NCBI GenBank assembly: GCA_004296955.1
Contig: SCVB01000096.1
Location: 124,001-188,000 of the forward strand
From: Brevundimonas sp.
GTDB taxonomy: Bacteria; Pseudomonadota; Alphaproteobacteria; Caulobacterales; Caulobacteraceae
Reading direction: 5' to 3'
DNA length: 64,000 nucleotides
The position numbers were made by a program, and so were the translations under genes. Shown piece after piece: positions 56,754 through 64,000 of this stretch. Position 1 is the first letter of the stretch. The number at the start of each line of letters is the position of its first letter. Below the pieces are notes generated by a model that was given only the letters and a program-made list of their open reading frames with translations, was not told the DNA's origin and searched no databases.

Positions 56754-58154
56754 TCAGAACTGGAAATAGATGAAGGGGGCCACGCCGTCGGGGCGCACCG
56801 CCTCGATGAGCAGGAAGGCCGCCCCGATCAGCAGGCCGAGGGTCAGCGACGGCGCCGCCTTCAGCCGCTCGGCCACGCCCTCGATGGCGCGCGGCGGCAG
56901 CCAGTGCATGGCCAGGCCGCCGACGATCAGGGTCAGCAGCAGCGGCGTCAGCGCCGTGACCGGCCCGATCCGGCCCAGGCCCTGGAGCATGGCCATGGCG
57001 AGGTCGAAATTCTCGGCGCGGAACAGGATCCAGCCGAGGCAGACGATGTGGAAGGTGACCAGCACCCCGACCACCGTCGGAATGACCTTGCGGTCCCCGA
57101 AGGCGGCCCGGCCCAGTCGCTCGATCACCTGCACCCCGCCGTGCAGGGCGCCCCAGGCCAGGAAGGTCCAGGCCGCCCCGTGCCACAGCCCGCCCAGCAC
57201 CATGGTGATGAAGACATTGATGCAGGACGCGGCCAGCCCCTTCCGCCCGCCGCCCAGCGGGACATAGAGGTAGTCGCGCAGCCAGCTGGACAGGCTGATG
57301 TGCCAGCGCCGCCAGAAGCTCTGCATCGACGACGCCCGGTACGGCTGGTCGAAATTGCGCGGGAAGGAATAGCCCAGCAGGGCGGCGATCCCGATGGCCA
57401 TGTCCGAATAGGCCGAGAAGTCGCAATAGATCTGGACCGCATAGCCATAGACCGCCGCGGCGATGTCGACCGCGCCGTAGGCCGACGGGTCGAAGAACAC
57501 GGGATCGACCAGGTTCACCGAGATCTCGGAGGCGATGACCGTCTTCTTGAACAGGCCCCAGACGATCAGCAGCAGGCCGTGCGTCGCCATGGCCCGCGTC
57601 AGCCGCGGCGCCCGGTCGAACTGGGGCAGCAGGTCCGAGGCCCGCACGATCGGCCCCGCCACCAGATGCGGGAAGAAGCTCATCAGCAGCATGACGTCGA
57701 GCAGGCTCTTCGCCGGCGGCGTCTTTCCGCGGTGGACGTCGACGACGTAGCTGATGCCCTGGAAGGTGAAGAAGCTGATCCCCACCGGCAGGACGATCTG
57801 CAGCAGCGGCAGGTCCCGCTCCCAGCCGAACCGCATCAGCAGGTCGCCGGCCTGTTCGATGAAGAAGCCGTAGTATTTGAAGAAGCCGAGGATCAGCAGA
57901 TTGACCGCGACGCCGAGGCCGACCAGCCAGGCCTTCTTCGCCCCCGGCTGTCGCGCGATCAGGGCCCCGACGCCCCAGTTCAGGACCGCCGAGAGGATCA
58001 GAAGGGCGACGAAGCGCCAGTCCCACTGGGCGTAGAAGAACCAGCTGGCCAGCAGCAGGAACAGTTTGCGCCGCCCGTTCTCGCGATCCAGCGACCAGGC
58101 GGTGAAATAGACGAAGAGGAAGAAGATCCCGAAGGCGAGGGTCGGAAACAGCAC
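56754..58154 (-). CDS. MBOAT-family membrane O-acyltransferase, AlgI-like
   Basis: A 466-residue polytopic protein. AlgI-type marks are FFKYYGFFIEQ, LPVGISFFTFQGISYVVDVHRGK, FFPHLVAGPIVR and the catalytic His in GGLWHGAAWTFLAWG (about residue 323). It moves an acetyl group across the membrane to a periplasmic acetyltransferase. The upstream overlapping SGNH enzyme is the likely partner. It shares one base with that gene. The acceptor polysaccharide is unknown; no alginate genes are present. Confidence 0.93.
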   Translation of the reverse strand: MLFPTLAFGIFFLFVYFTAWSLDRENGRRKLFLLLASWFFYAQWDWRFVALLILSAVLNWGVGALIARQPGAKKAWLVGLGVAVNLLILGFFKYYGFFIEQAGDLLMRFGWERDLPLLQIVLPVGISFFTFQGISYVVDVHRGKTPPAKSLLDVMLLMSFFPHLVAGPIVRASDLLPQFDRAPRLTRAMATHGLLLIVWGLFKKTVIASEISVNLVDPVFFDPSAYGAVDIAAAVYGYAVQIYCDFSAYSDMAIGIAALLGYSFPRNFDQPYRASSMQSFWRRWHISLSSWLRDYLYVPLGGGRKGLAASCINVFITMVLGGLWHGAAWTFLAWGALHGGVQVIERLGRAAFGDRKVIPTVVGVLVTFHIVCLGWILFRAENFDLAMAMLQGLGRIGPVTALTPLLLTLIVGGLAMHWLPPRAIEGVAERLKAAPSLTLGLLIGAAFLLIEAVRPDGVAPFIYFQF

Positions 58155-59401
58155 TATTCCGCCTCCCCGCGTCGCGCCGTCCAGGCGTCATAGGCGGCCA
58201 TCAGGTCGGCGTTGAGCGCTCCGCCGATCCAGTCGGCGCCGGCGGAACTGAAATGCACCCGGTCGCGCAACATGAAGGGCTCGCCCCGCGTCGCCAGTCG
58301 ATCCGCTGAACAGTCGCCGCCCATCCGCCCGTGCCAGTCCCAGAACGCCACACCCATGTCGGCGGCGACCCTTCGTTGCACGTCCCGCACCACCGCCAGC
58401 GACGGCGGCGGGGCCCTCAACCGGTCGGCGCTGCAGCCGTTTACGATCCCGTTTCGCAGGGCGTCCGGCGCGCCGAGGATCATCAGCGAAGTCCCCGGCG
58501 ACAGCCTCCGGAGGCGGAAAATCTGGCCGCGCAGCAGGGCTTCGTAGGCCGCGGGGTCCAGATTGTCGTCGAACCCCTCATTGGTCCCGAAGGCCAGCAC
58601 GATCAGCGCCGGCCTCCAGGCCGCCAGCTCTCGCGCCACCACCGCCTGATCGCGCGCCGCCAGGTCCCTGAGCGTCGCCCCGACCACGCCGAGATTGGAC
58701 AGCTCCACCCCCGGATTGATGTTGGTCAGGCGGACGTCATGCAGGGACAGGGCGCTGTCGAGGGCGCGGAGCCGCACCTGGGTCGGGCTGCCGTCGCTGT
58801 AAAGGATCGCACAGCGCTCCTCGCCGAAGGCCACGGTCCAGGTCTCGTCGTCAGCCGTCACCTCGAGGCGTCCGGGCCCCTCCCCGCACAGACCGATCTG
58901 TACGAAGGCCGGGGAAACCGTCTCACGATAAAAAGTCAGGGCGCTTCCCGGCTGGACCGTGATGGCCTGCACGCCCGTGAGCCCGACCCCGGCGCGGACA
59001 TAGCCTGCATTGCCCGCCAGCGGCGCGAGCGTGGTCGTCCACCCATCCGCCGTCACCTCGACCTGCAGCGGGGCGTAGCCGTCATAAGGTATGCCCGGCG
59101 GCAGCACGCCGCGTCCGCCGTCGCCGAACCGCGCCTGCAGCGCCGCCCTCAGCTTGCCGGTGATGCGGTCGCCGGCGGTGTGGCTGTCGCCGATCTGGAG
59201 GATGTGCACCGGAGCCGATCCAGCTCCGGTCCTGGTTCGCGCGAGCGCCTCGAACACGCTGTTCAGCGCCTCGGGCTGGCACAGGCCGCCAGGGCAGACG
59301 GAGGCGCCGGGCGCGGGCGTATCGGTCGGTCCATATGGCACCTGGGCGGCGGCCGCGGACGCCAGAACAGCCGCGACGAGGGCCCCGGCGAGCGCCTTCA
59401 T
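58154..59401 (-). CDS. Periplasmic SGNH/GDSL hydrolase-type acetyltransferase
   Basis: A 415-residue protein with a signal peptide (ends about AAAAQ at 20). SGNH blocks: S73 in ILQIGDSHTAGDR, FGTNEGFDD (block III) and D380/H383 in RDRVHFSSAG. The GDSH form is like that of PatB/AlgX-type acetyltransferases rather than of plain lipases. Next to an MBOAT carrier it would transfer acetyl groups to a cell-envelope or secreted glycan. It starts two bases after the DUF459 gene. Confidence 0.85.
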   Translation of the reverse strand: MKALAGALVAAVLASAAAAQVPYGPTDTPAPGASVCPGGLCQPEALNSVFEALARTRTGAGSAPVHILQIGDSHTAGDRITGKLRAALQARFGDGGRGVLPPGIPYDGYAPLQVEVTADGWTTTLAPLAGNAGYVRAGVGLTGVQAITVQPGSALTFYRETVSPAFVQIGLCGEGPGRLEVTADDETWTVAFGEERCAILYSDGSPTQVRLRALDSALSLHDVRLTNINPGVELSNLGVVGATLRDLAARDQAVVARELAAWRPALIVLAFGTNEGFDDNLDPAAYEALLRGQIFRLRRLSPGTSLMILGAPDALRNGIVNGCSADRLRAPPPSLAVVRDVQRRVAADMGVAFWDWHGRMGGDCSADRLATRGEPFMLRDRVHFSSAGADWIGGALNADLMAAYDAWTARRGEAE

Positions 59402-59403
59402 GC

Positions 59404-60324
59404 TCAGGCGGCGGGCGAGGCGGGCGGGGCGGCGGCCGGGACCGGCGTCGCTTGCGGCCGGTCCAGTCCGGCGTCGCGCTTCAGACGCGCCGCAACCGGG
59501 GCGCTCATGCGCAGATAGCCGGCCATCGACATGTGGATGCCGTCATTGGCCCGCATCAGCACCCGGCGGCCGCTGCCGGTCGGCAGATAGGCCTCGTAGC
59601 CGCCCTCGTCGTTCGAGGTCAGACTGACCGTCTCGATATAGGGCACGCCCAGCGCCCGCATCCGGGCCTCGACCACGCCATTGATCAGCATCATCCGGCC
59701 GTCGAAACTGTCGCGCTTCATCCGCGGCAGGCCGACCCAGTAGACGGCCACGTTGCGGCTGCGCAGCAGGGCGACCAGGTCGTCGATCCGTTTCGCATAG
59801 GCGGACTTCCAGCCGTCGGTTCCGAACATGTGCACCGCGCCGCCGGTGTCGATGCCCTGGGCGTCATTGGTGCCGAACAGCATGACGGCGACATCCACGG
59901 GCGTCTCGTCGAGCTGGGTCCGGGTCCTGGCCTGGATGTCCACGTAGTCGTAGCGGCTCAGCCCGGTCGAAACCTGCGAGAATTTGGTCACCGAGACGTT
60001 CGGCTGGTCCTGAAGGTCGCGGTACAGGCCCGCGTACAGGCCGTCGGCCATGGAGTCCCCGAACACGCCGATGCGCAGCGGTCCCTGGGCCAGACGGGCC
60101 CGCAGCGGCGTGACGCGCACGGCGGCGGGGGCGGCGACCGGCGCGGCGGCGACGGGAGCGGGAGCGGAGACGGGCGCCGGCGGGGCCGAGGCCGCGGCCT
60201 TGTCGCCGAGCATGATGGTCGGATTGCGCAGCCACGCCCGCCCGTCGGGCGTCAACGCCAGACCGGCCAGGACGCCGACCACGAAGATCGCCGTCAAAGC
60301 GTTGACGCCAGCACGCAAAGCCAT
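59404..60324 (-). CDS. DUF459-family SGNH hydrolase, membrane-anchored
   Basis: A 306-residue protein with an N-terminal membrane anchor (about 8-25), an Ala/Pro-rich linker (43-68) and an SGNH domain: S91 in FGDSMADGLY, the FGTNDAQG block and D261/H264 (NDGIHMSMAGY). It is the first gene of the operon. Two SGNH proteins with one MBOAT suggests one transfers and the other removes or relays acetyl groups. The role is inference. Confidence 0.88.
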   Translation of the reverse strand: MALRAGVNALTAIFVVGVLAGLALTPDGRAWLRNPTIMLGDKAAASAPPAPVSAPAPVAAAPVAAPAAVRVTPLRARLAQGPLRIGVFGDSMADGLYAGLYRDLQDQPNVSVTKFSQVSTGLSRYDYVDIQARTRTQLDETPVDVAVMLFGTNDAQGIDTGGAVHMFGTDGWKSAYAKRIDDLVALLRSRNVAVYWVGLPRMKRDSFDGRMMLINGVVEARMRALGVPYIETVSLTSNDEGGYEAYLPTGSGRRVLMRANDGIHMSMAGYLRMSAPVAARLKRDAGLDRPQATPVPAAAPPASPAA

Positions 60325-60426
60325 TCCCCCGACTGAACACCGTCCAGTCGAACCTTTTACCCTATCGCTGCGATCTGGCCACCTCGCGCCCGTGTCGCGG
60401 GAAGAAAAAGGTTAATCGCGAGAGCC

Positions 60427-60840
60427 TTAGCCGAGCCGGCCCTCGGCCCATCGCGCGGCGAAATAGCCGCCCGTCGCCGAGACCGTGGTCAGGACCGTGC
60501 CCCAGCAAAGGTCGATCAGGGTCAGCTTGACCGACCAGACACTGAGCGTCGCCTGGTTGGTCAGGTCGTAGGTGGCGTAGGCCACGAACCCCAGAACCGC
60601 CCCGTTGATGGCGGCCCGCTGCCAGGCGCCTTCGCGCAGGGCCGGCTCGATGGCCAGGAAGACGGTGCCGAAGATGGAGATCAGATAGAAGGCGACCGCC
60701 GCCTTCATGTCCGGCCGGTCGGCCAGGATCGGGCCCAGCACCGGCTTGTACAGCCGGTTGGTCATAGTGGTCAGCCAGACGGCGTCGATGGCCGCGAAGG
60801 TCAGGCCTGCGCCGAGATAGGCGGCGATGTATTTGATCAT
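60427..60840 (-). CDS. DUF2177-family membrane protein
   Basis: A 137-residue protein with about four helices, starting MIKYIAAYLGAGLTFAAIDAVWL and containing FVAYATYDLTNQATL, typical of DUF2177. Function unknown. It begins 12 bp after the Cfa-like gene, on the same strand. Members are found beside Cfa-like, amine oxidase and DUF1365 genes in several alphaproteobacteria, so it probably takes part in that lipid-related system. Confidence 0.88.
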   Translation of the reverse strand: MIKYIAAYLGAGLTFAAIDAVWLTTMTNRLYKPVLGPILADRPDMKAAVAFYLISIFGTVFLAIEPALREGAWQRAAINGAVLGFVAYATYDLTNQATLSVWSVKLTLIDLCWGTVLTTVSATGGYFAARWAEGRLG

Positions 60841-60852
60841 GAAGTCAGGTCC

Positions 60853-61887
60853 TTACGCCGGTTTCAGCAGATAATGGCTCACGGCCCAGGTGTTTCCGCC
60901 GTCATTGCCGAACAGCCCCGCCGTGGCCAGAAAGAACCGCCGCCAGCGCCGCCGCCACAGGGTCGCGTCCTCGCCATAGGTCTCGCGCATCAGCTCCATC
61001 ACCCGGTCGGCGTTGGCGTCCATATTGGCCAGCCAGTGATCGGCCGTGCGCTGGTAGTTGACGCCGCTCCAGGTCCATTCCTGCTCGACCCGGAACAGGT
61101 CGGGAAACTGCCGCATCAGGCCGCGGCTGGGCATGACGCCGCCGGTGAAGAAATGCTGGGCGATGAAGTCACCGCTGTCGGTGTGGTCGAAGCGGTAGGG
61201 CGCGGCGCGATGGGTGAAGATGTGGATGAACATCCGCCCGTCCGGCTTCAGCCAGCCATGCGCGCGGGTCAGCAGGGCGCGCCAGTTGGCCATGTGCTCG
61301 AACATCTCGACCGAGACGATCCGGTCGAAGCCGGCCCCGCCGGCGTTGGGGGCGAAATCGTTCATGTCGCAGGTGATGACGGTCAGATTGCCCAGCCCCC
61401 GCGCCTTCGCCTGCGCCTCGATGTGTCGGCGCTGGCCGTGGCTGTTGGACACAGCGGTGATGGCCGCGTTCGGATAGCGTTCGGCCATCCACAGGCTCAG
61501 CGAGCCCCAGCCGCAACCGAGCTCCAGCACCCGCTGGCCGTCGGCCAGTCCGGCGTGGGCGCAGGTCTCCGCCAGCGCCGCCTCCTCCGCCTCGTCCAGG
61601 GTGGCGTCGGCATCGGGATACAGGCAGCAGGAATATTTCAGCCGCGCGCCGAGACATATCTCGAAGAATTCGGCCGGCAGTTCATAGTGCTGCGCGTTGG
61701 CCGCCGCCGCATGTTCGGCGATCGCCCGCGGGGCCATCTCCCGGGCGAAGGCGGCCTCGTCGTGCGGACCCTCGCGATCCAGCCGGCGCCGCGCCTCGCT
61801 GACCAGGCTGTCGATCGCCGGGCGGGCGATGAAGTCCGGGAACGGCGCATCCTGCAGCCGGCGTATGGCGGCGTTCGCAATCGACAT
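60853..61887 (-). CDS. Cyclopropane-fatty-acid synthase-like SAM methyltransferase
   Basis: A 344-residue protein of the Cfa family. The N-terminal part contains HYELPAEFFEICLGARLKYSCCLYP, the substrate-side motif; the SAM loop is VLELGCGWGSLSLWMAERYP; and MFEHMANWRALLTRAHGWLKPDGRMFIHIFTH and the C-terminal EEWTWSGVNY-like segment follow. It methylates unsaturated phospholipid acyl chains. In Rhodobacter a similar gene makes methylated and furan fatty acids; the adjacent genes here suggest the same rather than simple cyclopropanation. Confidence 0.9.
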   Translation of the reverse strand: MSIANAAIRRLQDAPFPDFIARPAIDSLVSEARRRLDREGPHDEAAFAREMAPRAIAEHAAAANAQHYELPAEFFEICLGARLKYSCCLYPDADATLDEAEEAALAETCAHAGLADGQRVLELGCGWGSLSLWMAERYPNAAITAVSNSHGQRRHIEAQAKARGLGNLTVITCDMNDFAPNAGGAGFDRIVSVEMFEHMANWRALLTRAHGWLKPDGRMFIHIFTHRAAPYRFDHTDSGDFIAQHFFTGGVMPSRGLMRQFPDLFRVEQEWTWSGVNYQRTADHWLANMDANADRVMELMRETYGEDATLWRRRWRRFFLATAGLFGNDGGNTWAVSHYLLKPA

Positions 61888-61901
61888 GGGCGCTCCTGAC
61901 A

Positions 61902-61957
61902 GACCGTGACGGTCCGACAGCTACGCGGCGACCGGCTGTTCGGATGTCAGGCATCCG
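61902..61957. other. Two inverted repeats in the divergent gap before the amine oxidase gene
   Basis: GACCGT-G-ACGGTC (61902-61914) and CGGATG-TCAGG-CATCCG (61941-61957) lie in the 117-bp gap between the divergent Cfa-like and amine oxidase genes. Either could be an operator. I see no clear match to an RpoE-type promoter (TGATCC/TAAGA). Confidence 0.35.
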
Positions 61958-62004
61958 TGCGGCCCTCTCCGTCGTAGCTGGGCTCAACCACAGTTGGAGT
62001 CGGC

Positions 62005-63375
62005 ATGCCCCCTCATCTTGTCGCCGAAACGCCCGCCCCGCCCGCGGGACGGCGCATCGCCGTCGTAGGCTCGGGCATATCGGGGCTGTCATGCGCCTGG
62101 CTGCTGTCCCGGGACCATGACGTCACCCTGTTCGAGGCCGAGGATCGGCTGGGCGGCCACTCCAGCACCGTCGACGCGCCCGCGCCGAACGCGCCCGTCG
62201 CCGTCGACACCGGCTTCATCGTCTACAATGAGGCCAACTATCCCAACCTGACCGCCCTGTTCGCGCATCTGGGCGTGCCGACCAAGCCGGCGATGATGTC
62301 CTTCGCCGTGTCCATCGACGACGGCGCCTTCGAATACTGCAGCCAGGGGCTCGGCGCCCTGTTCGCCCAGAAGCGCAACTACGCCAGCCCCAGATTCTGG
62401 CGCATGATCGGCGATCTGCTGCGGTTCCAGAAACAGGCGCCGCGCGACCTGGCGGAGCTGGAGCGGACCGGAGAGACGCTGGAGGCCTATCTGGTCCGCG
62501 GCGGCTACGGCCCTCTCTTCCGCGAAGCCCACCTGCTGCCGCAGGCCGCCGCGATCTGGTCGTGCACCATGGGACAGATGGCGGACTATCCGGCGGCCTC
62601 GTTCGTCCGCTTCTACATGAACCACAATCTGCTGAAGCTGGATCTGAGGCCGACCTGGCGCACGGTGGACGGCGGCAGCCGATCCTATGTGACCCGACTG
62701 GCCGAGGCCTTCCGGGGCCGGGTCGTCACCAAGGCCGGAATCACCGGCGTGCTGCGCGGGCTCGACGGCGCGGCGCTGCGCTTCGCCGACGGTCGGCTCG
62801 ACCGGTTCGACGCCGTGGTGCTGGCGACCCATTCCGACCAGGCCCTGAAGCTGCTGGAAGCGCCGTCGGCTGACGACCGTCGCCTGCTGGGCGCGATCGC
62901 CTACCGTCCCAACCGGGTCATCCTGCACCGCGACGTCTCGCTGATGCCGAAGCGGCGCAAGGCCTGGGCCGCCTGGACCCATATGGGCTATTCGGACCGC
63001 GCCGGCGAAGGCGGCGTGACCTACTGGATGAACGAGCTCCAGTCCCTGCCCGGCCCGCCCCTGTTCGTCAGCCTCAACCCGGCCCGGGCGCCCGACCCGG
63101 CGCTGGTGATCGGCGAATGGGACTATGAGCACCCCGTCTTCGACGCCGCCGCCGTGGCCGCCCAGTCGGAGCTGTGGTCGCTGCAGGGCCGCCGCAACGT
63201 CTGGTTCGCGGGGGCCTGGTTCGGCTCCGGCTTCCATGAGGACGGGCTGCAGGCCGGGCTGGCCGTGGCGGAACAGCTGGGCGGCGTGCGCCGGCCGTGG
63301 TCGGTCGAGAACGAGAGCGGCCGGATTCATGTGCGCCCGCCCGTTGATCCGGGCCGGCTGATCGAGGCCGCGTGA
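62005..63375 (+). CDS. FAD-dependent amine oxidase-like protein
   Basis: A 456-residue flavoprotein: VVGSGISGLSCAWLLSRDHDVTLFEAEDRLGGHSSTV (18-54) is the Rossmann FAD site, with DTGFIVYNEANYPNLTALF and the C-terminal FAGAWFGSGFHEDGLQAGLAVAE. This NAD(P)-binding/amine oxidase subgroup is found with DUF1365 and Cfa-like genes and is thought to act on lipids, not amines; a desaturase-like role is suggested in furan fatty acid synthesis. It overlaps the next gene by 4 nt. Confidence 0.88.
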   Translation: MPPHLVAETPAPPAGRRIAVVGSGISGLSCAWLLSRDHDVTLFEAEDRLGGHSSTVDAPAPNAPVAVDTGFIVYNEANYPNLTALFAHLGVPTKPAMMSFAVSIDDGAFEYCSQGLGALFAQKRNYASPRFWRMIGDLLRFQKQAPRDLAELERTGETLEAYLVRGGYGPLFREAHLLPQAAAIWSCTMGQMADYPAASFVRFYMNHNLLKLDLRPTWRTVDGGSRSYVTRLAEAFRGRVVTKAGITGVLRGLDGAALRFADGRLDRFDAVVLATHSDQALKLLEAPSADDRRLLGAIAYRPNRVILHRDVSLMPKRRKAWAAWTHMGYSDRAGEGGVTYWMNELQSLPGPPLFVSLNPARAPDPALVIGEWDYEHPVFDAAAVAAQSELWSLQGRRNVWFAGAWFGSGFHEDGLQAGLAVAEQLGGVRRPWSVENESGRIHVRPPVDPGRLIEAA

Positions 63376-64000
63376 CCCCGGCGCCGGCCATCGTCTCGTC
63401 ATCGGCCCTCTATGTCGGCGAGGTCGTGCATCAGCGGTCGCGGACCTTCGCGCACCGGCTGCGCTATCGCCTGTGGATGGTGCTGGCCGATCTGGATGAG
63501 CTGGACGGGCTGCAGTCGCGCCTGCGCCTGCTGGGTCGCGGTCGGGTCGGCCTGATCAGCCTGCGCCCTTCCGACCACGGCGACCGCTCCGACCGCCCCC
63601 TGCGCGGCCAGGTCGAGGCCCATCTGGCGGAGGCCGGGATCGACATCGCCGGCGGGCCGATCCGCCTGCTGACCATGCCGCGCATCCTCGGCTACGGCTT
63701 CAATCCGATCAGCGTCTTTTTCTGCCACACGCCTGACGGAGCCCTGGCGGCCCTGCTCTATGAGGTCACCAACACCTTCCACGAGCGCCACAGCTATCTC
63801 GTCGCCGTACCGCAGGCGGCGGACGGAGCCGCGCCCGGCCTTATCCGGCAGACGGCGGAGAAGCGGTTTTTCGTCTCCCCCTTCATGGACCGCGACCTGA
63901 CCTATGACTTTACGGTCCGGCCGCCGGGCGAGGCCGTGTCCGTCGTGGTCGCGGTCCGCCGCGGCGACACCCCGATCCTGACCGCCAGCTTTGTCGGTCA
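63372..64000 (+). CDS. DUF1365 family protein, cut by window end
   Basis: At least 209 residues from a GTG inside the amine oxidase stop (GTGA). The marks are ALYVGEVVHQRSRTFAHRLRYRLWM, LLTMPRILGYGFNPISVFFCH and ALLYEVTNTFHERHSYLV, all typical of DUF1365. The family has no established function and almost always sits next to this amine oxidase and a Cfa-like gene. The 3' end lies outside the window. Confidence 0.92.
   Translation, partial: MTPAPAIVSSSALYVGEVVHQRSRTFAHRLRYRLWMVLADLDELDGLQSRLRLLGRGRVGLISLRPSDHGDRSDRPLRGQVEAHLAEAGIDIAGGPIRLLTMPRILGYGFNPISVFFCHTPDGALAALLYEVTNTFHERHSYLVAVPQAADGAAPGLIRQTAEKRFFVSPFMDRDLTYDFTVRPPGEAVSVVVAVRRGDTPILTASFVG

Noticed and set aside
61888..62004. RpoE-type promoter for the amine oxidase gene
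   Set aside because: No TGATCC with a TAAGA-like -10 at 15-19 bp spacing could be found.

Overview
The window is GC-rich, densely packed chromosomal DNA from an alphaproteobacterium. Gene content points to the Caulobacteraceae, with a Brevundimonas-like organism my best guess: FixLJ-FixK control of a cbb3 oxidase, 5-aminolevulinate synthase for haem, class I PHA synthase, a TonB-dependent receptor paired with PhoD, and Tat-exported periplasmic enzymes. The assignment is inference, since no rRNA or other marker is present. I see no insertion sequence, prophage, integrase or CRISPR array. One tRNA (Lys, CTT) is present.

Region 1 (1-15.6 kb) is a micro-oxic respiration island. On the minus strand, ccoNOQP (cbb3 oxidase) is followed by ccoGHIS (its assembly factors). 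A FixK/FNR-type box lies between ccoN and a divergent small Cys-containing membrane protein. Next come fixK with a stand-alone receiver protein, then hemN and an alternative oxidase. The divergent plus-strand genes are fixL, fixJ and hemA. Oxygen sensing, a high-affinity oxidase, an oxidase of a second type and haem supply are therefore side by side.

Region 2 (15.6-21.6 kb) is a 4-hydroxyproline catabolic cluster: D-hydroxyproline dehydrogenase-like flavoenzyme, pyrroline-hydroxycarboxylate deaminase, hydroxyproline 2-epimerase, GntR regulator, M24 (prolidase-like) peptidase and a TSUP permease. The same perfect 12-bp palindrome sits in both divergent promoter regions, which makes a small GntR regulon plausible. 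Region 3 (21.6-23.7 kb) holds phaC and a small upstream gene. Region 4 (23.7-32.7 kb) is a LysR gene followed by an eight-gene run that matches the aerobic 2-aminobenzoyl-CoA (anthranilate) pathway.

Region 5 (32.7-43.7 kb) is mixed: sulfate activation (cysD, cysNC) behind a strong inverted repeat, a Tat-type tyrosinase, a SemiSWEET, a dipeptidyl peptidase IV, ferredoxin-NADP reductase, chorismate mutase, an orphan HPt protein coupled to an amino-acid permease, and tRNA-Lys. Region 6 (43.9-51.8 kb) has a very large TolB-propeller amidohydrolase, the four-gene Anbu proteasome-like operon and a small lipoprotein. Region 7 (52-60.3 kb) has the TonB receptor/PhoD pair and an MBOAT-SGNH O-acetylation operon. 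Region 8 (60.4-64 kb) holds Cfa-like methyltransferase, DUF2177, flavin amine oxidase and DUF1365 genes, a set associated in other alphaproteobacteria with fatty-acid modification and photo-oxidative stress; it runs off the window.
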